DNA from: Xiphydria camelus
Taxonomy: Eukaryota; Arthropoda; Insecta; Hymenoptera; Xiphydriidae
DNA: 64,000 nt
Direction: 5' to 3'
Assembly: GCA_963678675.1 (NCBI GenBank)
Contig: OY783195.1
Coordinates: 4,164,001 to 4,228,000 of the forward strand
Shown: piece after piece, positions 1-13,260 of the stretch
How positions within the stretch are numbered: position 1 is the first letter of the stretch
Layout of the letters: every line of letters begins with the position of its first letter
Made by a program: the position numbers and the translations under genes
Notes under the pieces: model-generated
Seen by the model: the letters and a program-made list of their open reading frames with translations, nothing else
What the model was told of the DNA's origin: nothing
Database searches by the model: none

Positions 1-1689
1 ATTACCTATGAGACTTTCTTGCGCGAGATGCCCCCATTGAAATTAGAAGGGGTCACCAAAAAAAAAAAAAACAATTTTTGCATACGAGTTCATCATAGGT
101 TGACAAGCAATAATAAGAAATCGGCGTTCCTCTACGACGTTTCTATCACGGTGATTCTCCCATACGTTAAGTGTATAAGCACGAGTGAGAACATCAATCA
201 CCCCCTTTGTACGGAGAGGAGAGGCTTTTATCTTCCTCGTCCAATTCGAGTGTGCAACGAAGAGACTTACATAATATGGTCGTCGGAATTCTCACGATCC
301 ATTTTCATCTCGTTCGACATAGAAAGGGTGTGAATGCGGGTGAGAACTCGCCAGTAAATGCGTAAAAACTACTCTCTCTCGTCAATTTTCTTCCTTCTTC
401 GAACTTATCTACTTCAGATATTTGACATAGAAACTCGTATCCGCTCATTCGGGTCGATCGGTATCAAAATGACGTTCGGAAGGTTAAAGCAAGATTGTTC
501 ATCTCTCCCCTCCGATATAGCGTGCACTTCGGCAATTCCTTTCGGGGATAGGCCGTTCCTCCTGTAGAATTGCAGCGCGCGGCGAGCTACGAAAGGCTTC
601 CGTCGCTCCCCGTTCTCGTCGTTAAGTGTGTATAAACCGGTGACTGTTAAGCCGACGTTAAGCGACGTTAAACGACGTTATCTTTTTGCGTTCAGCGCCG
701 CTGCAGCGAGTGCATCTGCCCGTCGCGCAACGGGGGCACGCAGATGAGTTCCCGATATAAATATCCGATGATATACGCGATTCGGTGGTATTACCGAGCT
801 GTCCGTTGTAATACGTCCGACAGGTATACGCGTACCGGAAGCGAACGGGAAGAGCGCGGTTAGTTTCGCGCGGATCTCGAGGCTCCTTCGATCTTCCAGA
901 AGGTCGAAGCCGGCGATCGTTCGTCGCTTCACGAATCGCTCGAGTTCGATGCACTTGCACTTGGGGGACATTCGACCTAGCGAGCCTCGCGAGTAAAATT
1001 ACGGCGTCTCGTCGGACCTGCACATAACAGCTGCAGTCATCGGCTGCGTGTCGCTCGTATCGAGGCTCGTCACTTTAGTTTCTTTATGTATTTTTTTTCC
1101 TTCAAACTACCTGGGGGAAACTGGCGTTAATTTTAAGCTGCTTCTGTACCTATTGCTGTAAGCGCGGATTCTTATTTTTCTTAAATATCTACAATTCTGT
1201 ATATTTCTCTGCAAGTAAGTGAATCTAAGTCGACTGTCCGTATAATTTACTAGGCGAAAACTAATAAGTCGTTTATAAAATACGGACAGACGGCTTTTTG
1301 ACAGTTCGACAGCTGCAGCGACATCGACGTCAAGTTATCGTGACGGTCGAGAATTTGTAGCAGGATATCGGATGCATTTCAATTGGAGAGTCCTCCGTCT
1401 CTGATCGAAATTTCGTATATCGCAGCGAGTGCAGTTAACGTTGCCTCGTTATTCAACTTGCCGTCTTTTAAACGCATCGACGGGTATCGTGTGAATCATA
1501 GGTATGCCGACGTGGGAGGCGCGAGAGAGAGGCTCGATTTTACAACCGCGAGACCGCTCGTCCACCGAGACCGCGTCGACACGACAGAGACAATCATCAT
1601 AAAGACTGCGGTGATGTACGACTGCAAACGATCCTTTGGCCCGCATCGTTTCTAACTACGGCCAGGAGGTTTTTCTCTCTCCGAGAGCT
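1..1689. other. no gene recognised
   Basis: I see no conserved protein, splice-supported exon or RNA gene here. Open frames on both strands are short and of random composition. A short direct run of GACGTTA-type units lies at about 653-679. Confidence 0.5.
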
Positions 1690-1892
1690 TTGACTAACCC
1701 ATCTTATGTATTTTTTGCGATGGTTACGAAAAAAGCGATTACGAAGTCGATATCGCGAAGGAAATATAAGATATTCATGACTTTATGGACGAAAAACAAT
1801 GAAATCACCGATATCTCAGTGTCCCTTTCATATTCTCGAAAAAAATCCTTCATTTTCGTAGTCAGCTGGAAACAAATACGAAAGATAGTGCT
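1690..1892. repeat. family M dispersed repeat, copy 1
   Basis: This stretch contains CTTATGTATTTTTT, a GATTACGAA block, GATATCGCGA and a later CACCGATATCTC. It aligns by eye to the 45.4-45.6 kb copy in the same order (GTATTTTTTTTCACGCTGATTACGAA, then GATATCTCGAGGGAAATAT, then CACCGATATATCGG). No terminal repeats or target duplication were resolved. Confidence 0.45.
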
Positions 1893-2635
1893 GCCCAATT
1901 CCGGAGACCTCGATTTTCGCGAAATCGTTAAGGAGTACGCGCAGCAACAGCTCCGTTTAATCGCGACTTCGGTAGCGAAATTACCCGAGGAGAACGGAAG
2001 CCCCGCGTCGCGCAAGGGCCTCGCCACGGAGGCGGCCTGATCGGGAGGACGGGTGGGCCGCGCGGGCATTATATGCCTACATCCGTTCATTTGCGCGCAA
2101 TCTTCGCTCGTAAATCCATCGCTAAATAACGCGTTCGGCGTTAACCCGACCCGATGGTGGGGGTAATCAAGCCGCTCATTAAGTGAGACGTTGCCGCTGG
2201 TTTATGCGACTTTGGAAGTTATTGTCCGTGCGTGTGCCCGGGACCACGCCTGCTCCTCGCATAATGAAACTGAAACGCGCGGGAGCTTTTATGCGCGCGC
2301 GTACCGCTCTCACTTGTCCACCGCGCGGGTATAGCGCGCGTACGCGGCGCTACACGGACACACGCGCGTGTGAATATGATAGGTAGGTTTACGCGCGGTG
2401 GCCCTGGGGGCGAGCACGGGCGCTAAAAATGCCCCCGGGCTGCAAGGTGCAAACTTCCTTTACTCTGTGATTATTAGGTACTTGATGGGTACCACCCTGC
2501 TGCACTCCCCCCCCTCTCTCTCTCTCTTTCGATTTGCACTTCCTTCCCTCCTTCCTTTGATCCGGCGGGATGCGATAGACGGGTAGGTTACCTTCTTTGT
2601 ACTGTTGTAAGAGGGCGGATATCTATACAGTAAAA
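1893..2635. other. no gene recognised
   Basis: GC-rich DNA with CGCG-rich patches near 2280-2400 and a short CT run near 2514-2526. No recognisable coding exon or transposon. Confidence 0.45.
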
Positions 2636-2702
2636 AAGTGGTGTTAATTTTTAACACCATTTCACCGGTGTGGGGACCAATATGTACCACATCTGGTGTC
2701 AT
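2636..2702. repeat. family O short repeat, copy 1
   Basis: GGTGTTAATTTTTAACACC followed by ATTTCACCGGTGTGG resembles the block at 32450-32490 (GATGTGAATTTTTCACACCA followed by TTTCACGGGTGTGG). Both contain a short perfect hairpin around an AATTTTT core. Full element ends were not found. Confidence 0.35.
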
Positions 2703-2904
2703 TCAGACTAATGCCATTATTGTCCGACACCAAAATTGGCTTAGGTATATATAAGTCCGCATTGCAGAATTTTATACAGTATATCAAACGACACTTGCGT
2801 AGTTTTTGCACAGTAAACTGAGAATATGGTAATATGCAGTAGTTTCGACTAAATCGGCGGTTACAGGTGGAGGAATGCAGATCAAGTTGCTTGGACCAAT
2901 AACT

Positions 2905-3068
2905 CACTTGAATGGTCTTGAGTGTGAACTTTTGGCCTGCATCGATATGAGAATTTATTGTAGATGAGAGTGTAATTTTCAAAAAAAGTATTATACAAAC
3001 ACGAGCCAAAAGCTCACAGATAATGAGATAATAGTGATTCGAGTTTCTTTCCTGGCGAGTAATTACTT
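2905..3068. repeat. family N palindromic repeat, copy 1
   Basis: The arms contain GTGTGAACTTTTGGCC on the left and the inverse of CTGTGAGCTTTTGGCTCG on the right. The right flank TAATGAGATAATAGTGATTC, then TTTCTTTCCTGGCGAGTAA, is nearly identical to the right arm of the 15.2-15.4 kb copy. Confidence 0.55.
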
Positions 3069-5370
3069 ATGTCTAGTCTTATGTGATATATTGTAGCTTC
3101 ATACCGAAGTGATATCTTTCCCCACTGAAATAGACGGCAATCGCATGGCGCACGAGCGAATGCACACGATGCACTCGATCGCGATGCACCTCGAGCCCTC
3201 TCTTCGATTAAGCGGTAACCGGCATTTTTTTCATCGCCGCTGCACCGAGCAAAGAGATGACGACAGATGCGAGCCCCGGTTGCCTCCGACGGCAAACGGA
3301 GAAGACGAAAAGCGAAAGCGGTCGACTCGTGGGTTCGATCCTATCGAGGAGTCAATAATCATTTGTCCGACGATGATGTCCGCCGCGCGATTGCGAGTCC
3401 CTCGCCCGACGCATCGGCTATTTGCATGCGCGCTATCTCCGATCGGATTTTATGCGGCGGCTGTTCTCCGGCCTGGCGTAATAGCTCCGGGGACTGCGGT
3501 CTTCTCGACGCGTGCGGAAGACTTCATCCCCCGGTCGCCAGTCGATAAATCGTCTCGATCGAATTCGAAATGCACTGCGGAGTGCGTGGTACGAGTATAT
3601 ATAATATATTTACGGCTGGTGAATTCCAGTTTCGAGTTCACGCCGCGGCAAATTAAATTGACGGCGAATAAATTGTCCCGGAGGCCGGCGAAAAAGGCAA
3701 CCGAGGAGTCGCTCCGGTATTTCGTGCGATCGATATAGCGGCGAATCGATCGAGCTAGGCTCGTTATCGTCGCGATCCGAGTGCATGCGTTTGCGTTACG
3801 CGATTATCTGTAATTCGGTTTTTCAGCAACTTTCTTTGTATCGCAGTTTCGAAGAACGCGGGCACAATTATTTAGCACGCGTTTTTTTTTTTCATTTTTC
3901 GTTTTCTGCCTCATCAGAGCTGGAAAACGACATTTTGAAATGCAGCTACCGTCGTCGTGCACTGGCAACTTACAATTGGCATAAGTGCGTCTCTCCGGTG
4001 TTTCGATGACGTCACGCATTTATAACTCCGCGAATAATTATTTTTTTCGGATATTTTCTCTTTCGCGTGATAACAAATTGCAAATTGAATTACAAGATAT
4101 GAATATTTCTTTATTTTGAGACCGAATTGTGCGCCCGAATGGGACGATCCTCGTTGACACCAATATGTCGTTTCTACGGGATTTTATGCTTCCATTATTC
4201 GGCGAATCACGCCGTACACCCCCGACTCTCTCGACGCTCGTTGATCACGCTTTTATGCGAATTTATGCCAACCGGTGCATATCTGGTGGGCGGTAACGCC
4301 GTAAAACTTAACTGGGCGGAACTTCCGTCATGGCTGCGCACACCACATCGTACCGCGCGGGGGACATTGTTTTTGCGAAAACGTTTCCGGATGTGACGCG
4401 ATGTTTTTAAAACTCGAATTATGAAAATTACAGATTCTCGACTCGCTCAGTTTTTACCTGAACAGCACCGGGTCAAAATTCGTATCCACAATTATTAAAA
4501 TATAATACATAATCGTACAGCGATTGCTAAATTATATTTACATATCGGAAGACATTTATATATATATAAATATAGACCAACAGTCGGAATATATTGTGCA
4601 GCCTCACCAAACTGCATATTGACCCTCGAGGATCATGAAAACTAAATGAAATTCTATATCTCCGATTCGAGACCGGATCCCGGGAATGTCCCTCGCGTCA
4701 AAGATCCCACCGACGCATTCCACGAACGTTCATTATCAGCGGGTTTACGGTCAAAGTACCTCGGTAGGTCCCATTAAAGCGCGGGTATCACCTTGCCTTT
4801 CATTCGGCCGAATTAGTCGTCCAGACGAGGCGCGACGAACTCGAGAGCAGATTCCACCGATCCGCGCGATGCACCTGCCTCGCGGCGCTGCGGCGCGTGG
4901 AGCTAGTCGCGGTCGTCTCCGTTCGGATATTACGGTCCCTGTCGCCGACCCCGTAAAATGTAAATCGGCAGTCAGGTGGCTTTGGCTCTCCCGTACACAG
5001 CCATTATCGAGAGTGGCGGGCCGCACTGTACCGCGGGGCCCTGCCTCGTTATCGAGCCTGTCCTCCTGGCCCCATAAGACCCCTGACCCCATCGTTTCAC
5101 GGCTCGTCCTACGGGCGGCGACGTCGGGCCTTTTACTACTGCGCGCGTCCGTCGAGGCGCGACTGACGCGATCGTATATTTCCCGCACGATGAAAGCTCG
5201 CGCTATTGTCGCCAACTTTTATTTCTGACGCTCATGGAATCGATAACAGCCGAGTCACGGTACCTACTCGGTGAGATAGAGAGACTTATAAATTGGGTGA
5301 GAGATAATTGCGAAATACTTCCGGGATGACGAAAAGCTCGCAGGGATAACGATTTTTTTCCCTGCAACGA
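3069..5370. other. no gene recognised
   Basis: Mixed GC and AT sequence. Two long overlapping frames, 3109-3738 on + and 4686-5228 on +, are arginine-rich, low-complexity translations of CpG-rich DNA and show no domain I know. No splice structure supports them. Confidence 0.45.
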
Positions 5371-5838
5371 CACTGAGAAAAATAGCTTGTTTAAAATGAC
5401 AGAAACGCATCTGGTTAAACGAGTCTAGTTACTCCAAGCAAAATTTGTTTGATCGAGATAAACTTGTTTTTGGAAAGTACCGAGGACCGTTTATTCGATT
5501 CGAATGAATACCGATTTGATCCAAATAATATTTAATCAAATCAATAATATTTATACCAGTCTAATCGACATTCATACTGATCGAACGAATGTGCTCTTAG
5601 GACTGTCCAAAAACAGGTTTATTTCGAACAATGCAATTTTTTTCTCAGTAAGTTTTAATGAAATATTTAGTTATTCTAATTACATGTTTAGTTACTCTAA
5701 CGACATATAGATCTAGTTATTCTAACCCGAAAATGGTCAGTCTGACCAAACGCGGATCGAGGATTCATATTTCACCAAACGGTTTGGTTATGGTCTACAG
5801 AATTTTGGTTTGATTGATCAGGTTTTTCTTCCTGAGTG
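5371..5838. mobile_element. family B MITE, interrupted by a family A element
   Basis: Starts CACTGAGAAAAATAGCTTG and ends near a disturbed CTGAGTG. The outer sequence (CATCTGGTTAAACGAG on the left; TTCACCAAACGGTTTGG on the right) matches family B at 46.6 and 61.0 kb. The middle is replaced by a family A copy. Confidence 0.7.
5437..5650. mobile_element. family A palindromic MITE nested in family B
   Basis: Left arm TTTGTTTGATCGAGATAAAC and the inverted right arm ending TTTTTTTCTCAGTA share the family A plan, with GATTCGAATGAATA blocks facing each other around an AT-rich centre. The extreme left end (CACTGAG) is missing, so the left boundary is approximate. Confidence 0.65.
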
Positions 5839-6746
5839 GATGCAAGGCGCTCGTTAAGAGACGTGCAATATGTTATTGCAGCGATAGTCCAGCAGTGAAA
5901 ATGGGATTGGTGTAAGATCGCAATACGAGGAAGTTCTTTCATTTCAAGAATGTGGTATTATCAGTATGCGCGTAAATTAGGTACTTCTTTCCTTCTTAAC
6001 GAGTGCCATGGGCTCCTCCGGCAGCTTTGATAAATTGTCTCACTGTCCGCATTATTTTGATTAATCGCCCACCGCCCGTCACCACTACCATTTCGTTCGT
6101 TTAATAAGTGTTTATTCTTCCGTATAGGTGCAGCGGATAGTAATTGTACAAATGATAGTGGAGGAGCGTGACGAATCAGTGTGACCGGTGGTCTCGGTGC
6201 GTCGAAAGAAACCGCGTTCGGCTTCCTCGGACGACTTTTTATAAGTCGATTTACACGTAGCTGTCGTCGTGGTTACACGCGTACACTTCGGAGAAGGATC
6301 TATTTTTCGAAGATCTAAATCCTGCCTGATGTGTAACTTCCCTTATATCAATAAGCATATTATATTCGTCGGAGCAAATGGAATCTCGATTCAGAGCCAA
6401 CAAACGTCAAACACGATAATTGATCTCATTATCAAAACGCAAGCGTCATCGATGCCATTACGATCCGGATAACAACGATTGCGATCGCATCGTAAGTGAC
6501 GTTCGAACGCGGTGCGCGCAGCTTCGTCGTCAAAGTGCTGCAGCTGGCTGCGTTGATTTATACAGGCTGGCCAGGTGACCGGGCTGCTCTCTATATAGGT
6601 ATATATAATATATCTCGTATCGGTGCGCGCCTATATCGATCGACAATGCATCCGGGACGTTCGGCGATTCGACGTATTGCATACAGTTCTCTCGAAATCG
6701 AATTTTTAAACGACGCAGTTCCTACAGGTTGCCCCCTTCGTTAGTG
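5839..6746. other. no gene recognised
   Basis: Nothing assignable. The frame at 6269-6472 has no similarity I recognise. Confidence 0.45.
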
Positions 6747-6970
6747 CACTGAGAAAAAATTTGCTTCATCGAAATAAACATGCTTTTGGACAGTCCTACG
6801 AGCACATTTATCCGATTCGAATGAATATCGATTTGATCCAAATAATATTGAATTAAATCAATGATCATATTTATATTCGTCCAATCGATATTCATTCTAA
6901 TCGAATAAATATGCTCTCAGAATGGTACAAGAAGACGTTTATTTCAATTAAGCAATTTTTTTTCTTAGTG
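6747..6970. mobile_element. family A palindromic MITE, complete
   Basis: Left terminus CACTGAGAAAAAATTTGCTT, right terminus the inverse CACTAAGAAAAAAAATTGCT. Both arms continue with GAAATAAAC and a GAATGAATATCGAT block. About 224 bp, no coding capacity. Confidence 0.75.
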
Positions 6971-9900
6971 TGGGAAAAAATACCCAATAAATTAAGGGGA
7001 ATATGGAAAATGAACGGGAGATTCGTGTAATCTTGAAAAAATAATCGATATCTCGACATTCCCCTGAGATTTCTTTCGGAAGTCGATGATTTACGGCAGT
7101 CAGAATAACGGAGATCGAATGCATGAAGAGACATGAGGTCGAAGGGCGAGTTTTACGCGATCCCACCTCCCCCACCCCCTCCTTCCGCGAGGCGAATATA
7201 AATTGCGTCGCCCGGACAATTAAAGGAGCTACCGATCGTTAACTCTTTGCGTATTAAACGACCCACCGGCGATGAGGAATTGCACGGGCCACACCCCCTC
7301 TAGCTTGTGAAGTATTACTAATGCCTGAGGGGGAGTGACGCCCAAGACTTCCCCCCCCCCTCTCTCTTTCTCTCGCGAGCGCGCGCGAGCCTCCCCACGT
7401 AATAATAATAATAACAGTACTAATGATACACGCGTAAGAAACTCGCAAAGCCGTACAACCGCGTAGCACGGAATACAGATCGAGGCGCGGACGTAAATTC
7501 GATGGGGAATTGCATTCCGCCGGACGCGTGCGTCCCCGTTCATGCGGCTGACAATTAGCCGCAGAAGCGCGATCGACAATCAAGCTGGCGCGTCGCACGC
7601 GCCGAGAGACGGAGGAAGGCGATGACGTCTTCCTTACGGATGCACGCGCGCGTGCATGAAAGTCTCGCACGTCCCGCTCGAATCGTATATAATGCACTCG
7701 TTGCACTCGAGAACACGCGTGTTACAGCGGCAATTATTGGCAAGGGGAATGTCTCGTATGCCTTCTGGGAAGCGACGCGGGTGACTCCTCGTTTCTCGGT
7801 GCACGCGTACCTCCACGCGCACGGGAGAGTCGATTTTTTGGGCACCGCATTCCGGGCACTCTCGCGCGCAGGTGCGCCGTTTTTCCTCCGCGGAATTCTT
7901 GATGCGCGAGTGCGGATGCGCTGGAAAAAGTCGTGGGTTGATTCTAGCGGGATAAAGTTACCGAATCGAGCGTCGAATTTGAGTGAAATAAAATGAGGCG
8001 TTTTCGCGAATTTTTTGTGCTCAGTGTATCGAGAGAGGAAATGGGTAGTAAAATCAACCATTATTGCGGGGATACATTTTCTCGGTCGCGCTAACACCGT
8101 ATTTATGATTAGACGGACCATGAATGCGGTTGAAACAATTTTTCTCGCACGGTTATAGCAATAATGAGGTTGTAGCTTATGACAGCCATGCATCGTGGTT
8201 GAATTAACCACAAAAGCTTCTGCTAATGTTAAATATTCTTAATAATATATATCGCTGCATGTGATAGTGTCAATTATATAAAAAAAAGGTTGGAGACATC
8301 TATCGACCATGCTGCAAGTCGACCTGCTTGTAACAGTCCTGATCTGACTGAAAAAAAAAAGATTTAAGATTTAAAGGATATCAGGGTGTTTCGATTCGGG
8401 CTTGCGCTTGCGAGGATAATTGCGAGAGCTGCGGTGTGTTCATTACCGCGCGAGAAAACATTCGAAACGGCTTTAAACTCTCGCGCTGCGCGGGAGAGTG
8501 GGCGGGGATCGCCCCGTTTTGCTCGCGCGCGCGCGCGCGTTGCGTCGTACTCTGTGCGTGCACTTTTCCTTTTGCTCGAAGCCCGCCACGTTCGAGGCGG
8601 ATGACACGCGCGGCTCGTAGCGGTCCCGCCTCTACCGTGTTCGGCCAGACGCGCATCCCCGAGGAGCCCCGATCGGGAATTTCGCGAACGGATCCGTTTC
8701 GTCTGCAGCTGCTGCGCGGCTAATGATCGGAGGAAAAAATCCGCGCGGTGTGTCGAAGGTGGACGCCACCGCGAGGAGAGCCGATCGAGTAGAGAGATCG
8801 TTTTAAACTGTGGAGATATCTTTGATATATAATTTCATTCGAATAGCTCAAATTCGGAGTGCACTTCCATATTGCGTTGTCTTTCTCGTCGACTCTCGCG
8901 TCATTATCGCAGCGTGGCCGGCTCGCGTCGCCGTCGCCGTTACCGCCGCCAATTAACCCTGTCGAAAGGGTTTTTATTGGTAGCGCGGACGACGAGCGCT
9001 TCCGGTCCAGTACACATAACGAGTTCGCTCGCACACGCGCTACCGGGCAAACGATGCACACGGTGCACTCGCCGAGTTGTGCGCACCAACGACAAAACCG
9101 GACGAATTTACTACACGTGATCAGGGGCATCGCGGTCCGGCTTATACGCCGGAGTTTAATTAGATTTTTTTTTTTCACGGGGAGGACCGACAGTGGCGCC
9201 TCTGTCTTCTCGCTGTGTGGCGTGCTCGGATAGCGTGGTATGGGGAGGGAGAGAGAGAGGAATCGTCGAACTTTGCCACGTGGAATTATTGGATTATTGT
9301 GAATGCGTTGGCCGAAAGAATAGGGGGATGAATTTTTATAGGGAAAATGATACGTTCTTTATGAGGTCTCGTAGATTTATTCGTATATGAAACAGAGAGA
9401 GAGAGAGAGAGAGAGTGAGTGGTGGGGGAAGGAGGAGAAGGCGGGAGAGGCAGAAAGAGAAATTAGAATAGGAATTAATTACAATCGAAATTGCCGAACG
9501 AAAGATCGAGTCAAGTTTATTTTTTAAAATCGATTATTTGAGAGAAGAAGGATTAGGGCCACGTTCGTAAACAAAACGCAAGGTAGATATACGTAATTAC
9601 AAGAGCGAATGATCCAATTATAAAGATCGTCAACTCCGACACTTCCGCAGTCGCGTCGGTCAGGGATGACTGGCAGAAAATATCGCGAGTCATTCGACTC
9701 AGGAGATGCTTACTTGCGAGTAAGCCATATGGCAGTTTAAACGGACCAACGGGAATCAGCGCGAAGAAATATCATACTCACAGAGATGCATATTCAAGAG
9801 ATCGCAGGATGATACATTGTATCACGAGACACCGAGAAGTTGAGCTATCATTTCGCGGTTACTCGAGGCGTTTTCACGCATGTATGTACGCGTGACACAC

Positions 9901-11055
9901 ACACACACACGCCATATGAGAGACGAAAAAAGCGAGAGCTGAAGAACCGGGAGGAAGAGAAAGCGAGGTACCCTTTTAATTGGCCGTTTCGCGTCTCGAG
10001 GTCGCGAATCGAAATTGGCGCGTGCCGGATCTCCATGCAACGGCAGCTCTTCTCCGATGAATAGCATCGACTGCCGAATCGTCCCATCCATGCGATATCT
10101 CGATAACGAGCTCTCGCTCCAGGCGTCTTGCATCTTGCATCCTGTATTATTTTCCACGTACCTATCGTCTTACATCGACGCTCGCTTTTTCGTCGGTTCG
10201 ATCACACGATTACCTGCATACATATGTATATCGCCACCTCGATCGCTTCAATCCACGACTCCCGGCTCCGTCGATCGCCTCAAGTAAAGTGCGGGCGACT
10301 GCTTACGTACGCGCGCGCGGCCACGCCTCCTTCTTATCGGACGTCGAATGCACCGCGATGCACCTTGTGTGCACAGCGGTACGGGGCGCCGCGCGCGCGT
10401 CCGACCGAAGGCTCTTCGCGACAAACTGCTGGTCCGCGAGATCAGCTGCTCGCTCTTCCCATTAGCGCATAATTGCGCCGATGATCGCACATTGCGACGT
10501 GTGCACCGGCGGCAGATCTCGCGCTGATTCTATGGGTAGTCTTCCTGCGTCAAAGAGGGAATCGTCAACGATGGGATATTTCAATAGCGGTGCGAAAACG
10601 AGAGATCGAGTCTCCTCTACGGCGCGGATACGCGACGATCCCACACGAAGCGGCGTAAATCAAGCGCATCAAGACTCGCTCCTCTCCCGAAGAAGACTTT
10701 GTCGGTGTCGTCCCGAAATAGAACGGCATTCGTACACGAGGGCCACACGCGCGCGTCGGCCTCCCGTCTATACTTGACGTACGAGCCCGAGCTTTTGAGC
10801 AATTCCGCTTCGTTGTGCGACGAGGTACATAAAGAGGGACCGCGCGACCTCCTCTCCCGCTGCCCCGCCGAGGACGGGCCGAAGACTCCCACGGAAGGCG
10901 TCGGTTATAGAAATTACTGATATTCGGAACGCGACGGCGGCGACCGACTGCAATCGAGCCACCGTACCGCGGGAGAAGTGGAAGCGGCGCGTCGCGTCCG
11001 TTACGTCGCGGCGAGACGGAAACGTCCGCGGCGATGCAACGGATTTCGGTTACCC
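6971..11055. other. no gene recognised; CpG-rich blocks and microsatellites
   Basis: About 4 kb without a recognisable exon. Simple repeats seen are GC alternation near 8526-8540, GA at 9394-9414 and AC near 9895-9910. Long arginine-rich frames at 7555-8211 (-) and 8720-9178 (-) look like chance openings in CpG-rich DNA. Confidence 0.45.
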
Positions 11056-11879
11056 GGACGGAAAACGTTCTATCTATTTAGTATATTCATATGTGGATTT
11101 GATTACATATGGATTGTATACAGGGTGTTCATTTTAAAACTTACCACCCACGTTATCTGCGTAAAGAGACATATTTCTGAAAATCGCCGAGACACGTCAA
11201 CAAAATTATTGAGGGGGAACATTTTTTATAAAAATTCGACGCCCCCCCTCTCAACCACCTGACTCCGGGGGCGGTAACCCCAATATTCTTAAATGGAACA
11301 GGGGGTCGAGTGATACCTCATTTTAAAGGGCTTTTAATTGTGTACATTTTGACGTCCTACTTTTCAAATTTGACGTTACCTTGCCCTTTTGAATGTTGAA
11401 ATTCAAGATTTTAAATAATAATACTTTTTATTTTTCAAAAGAAAACTAAGAGTATATTTTCGTTGGCTAATTATTTTAATGAAACTAATAAATATTGTAC
11501 ATTTACGTAATAACTAATTAACAAAAAAGTAAATAAATTAAATGTAAAAACTGAAACTTCTTTTGCAACAATAATTAGGACTAAAACATACGATGAACAC
11601 AAAATATTCCTAATTATTATTTAATGAACATATCGAGAGTGATTTGATTCTTTACACGACAATTACCACGTGGGTGGTAAGTTTTAAAATGAACACCCTG
11701 TATGTATGATTTCTATATTAACCATAAATAGACTATATAGGGATTATATACCTAAACATGTAAATAGCCAAATGGAGTTCTTATATGGTTAATATAGAAA
11801 TCATATAAAATTCATATACATATACCTATATGACCAAATCTACATAAGAATCATATACAAATTATATAGAACTTTCTCG
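11056..11879. mobile_element. family Q AT-rich inverted-repeat element, interrupted
   Basis: The left end CGGACGGAAAACGTTCTAT and the inverted right end CCAGGCGAGAAAGTTCTAT are followed on both sides by TTAGTATAT/TTTGTATAT and TATGTGGATTTG/TATGTAGATTTG, so the arms align. The element is split by the 580-bp insertion at 11121-11700. Confidence 0.6.
11121..11700. mobile_element. 580-bp element with 33-bp perfect terminal inverted repeats
   Basis: Left end CAGGGTGTTCATTTTAAAAC continues TTACCACCCACGT; the right end is its exact inverse over 33 bases. TA flanks both ends (11119-11120 and 11701-11702), the target duplication of the Tc1/mariner superfamily. The interior is AT-rich with no transposase frame, so it is non-autonomous. 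The perfect termini suggest recent activity. Confidence 0.85.
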
Positions 11880-12344
11880 CCTGGACGGATAAATTTTATC
11901 AAATATATTATTTAATTTCTATATTGACCATATACAAACTATATACCTACATGGATTATACAATCATTCAAACATTTATATATAGTTTTATATTGTTAAT
12001 ATAGAAATCATATACATATGTATCGAATTCTGATCATACAAGTATCCCTCTATTCCAATTCGCGCGTTCAAGTCACCTCCTATTACAAGCTTTCCTTTCT
12101 CTTCCTCCTTTATAAAGCCCTTGATCTTCGTTGTTGTCTTTTCCATGTCTTCATTGTTGTATACCGTCCAAAAGCCCTCCATTTTTCCCCTCAATTTCTA
12201 TCGTTCTACCTACTATGTCTTCTACTCCTTCTTTCTCGCAAATATGTAATAAAAATCACGTGTAAATCATATATGTATAATCCAATTACATAACCAAAAT
12301 CACATACGGATCATATACAAAATATATCGAATTTTCTCGCCTGA
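11880..12344. mobile_element. family Q element fragment flanking a LINE remnant
   Basis: The right end ATCGAATTTTCTCGCCTGAG and the preceding CGGATCATATACAAAATATA match the right end of the preceding Q copy (AATCATATACAAATTATATAG, TTCTCGCCTG). The LINE remnant sits in the middle. The left boundary is uncertain. Confidence 0.45.
12042..12246 (-). pseudogene. LINE retrotransposon endonuclease fragment, frameshifted
   Basis: On the - strand the frame reads VYNNEDMEKTTTKI and then KGKLVIGGDLNARIG. The GDLNARIG motif is the conserved catalytic block of the apurinic-type endonuclease domain of non-LTR retrotransposons, which nicks target DNA before reverse transcription. Upstream, CEKEGVEDIVGRTIEIEGK reads in a different frame, so there is a frameshift near 12188. 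Only a few dozen residues survive, with no reverse transcriptase, so this is a dead fragment. The family within the LINEs cannot be fixed from this short piece. Similar peptides are, from memory, common in ant genomes. Confidence 0.75.
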
Positions 12345-13260
12345 GTGGATATACAAAGTAATCGGAGCGAAACGCGGGGAAGTAAACATCGACAGAGCTT
12401 TCTTCTGCTTGCAGCGGACGATGCAACGACGCAACGACGCGTTGCAGCGCCGCGAAAATCCCTTAATAGCGTGCCTCGGGCGAGTCGATCACCGAACCGA
12501 GCGGTAACGGTAAACGCGCGCGGTATTAAATTAATTTGCATTCCGCGGAACGTGTACCCCGCGCCATACTTATACGTATCAACATCTCTGCTATAGGCCG
12601 CGCGCTCTGGGGAAACTCCGTGCGCGATATACTCGAAGGGGTGGGTCCGAGGCATCAGTAAACGTCACCGAGAGCCGCATGGAAACCGCGCATTAGTTTC
12701 CGTCGACTTATGCGCGAAGTCGAATCGATACTAGGAAGCGAGGGTGCCGTCGGTGGCCCACCTATGGCACGCGCGAAACTCGCGCTCGAGAGTTTGAAGC
12801 GTGATAAATATTTTCCTGTGCCTGGCGGAAATTGTACAGTCGGTACTTCGTTCTCGCAATTGTGCTTCTCTTCGTGAAATTCGTTTCCCCCTGCGTGAAT
12901 TTCGAGGGTGAATTCGAATATTCGACTCGATTTACTCTGTCTCGTCTAACATGAAGAGTAAAAGGAGGGAAAGTAACTGTCGCGGAGAATTTTTCAAGCT
13001 CGACAGAAACTTTGGGAACGAAGTTCGAATACACGACTTCCTAAGTTTCACAGTTTTCAGCCCCTTTCCCATTCCGCTCGCACTCTCGGCCGCTCGAGTT
13101 GGGGTTGTTTTCCTCGGGGCTCTGAGTTTTTCGAGGATTCGCATCTAGACGGTGGTAATAGTTAAAGTTAAAGTAATAGTTAAAGTTCGCAGCCGGTTCT
13201 CAATTATTCATTCGCGCGCGGCGATTTTCAGGTGGCTCGAGCACATGAGCGTATTTACTA
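12345..13260. other. no gene recognised
   Basis: Moderately GC-rich, no recognised exon or repeat. Confidence 0.45.
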
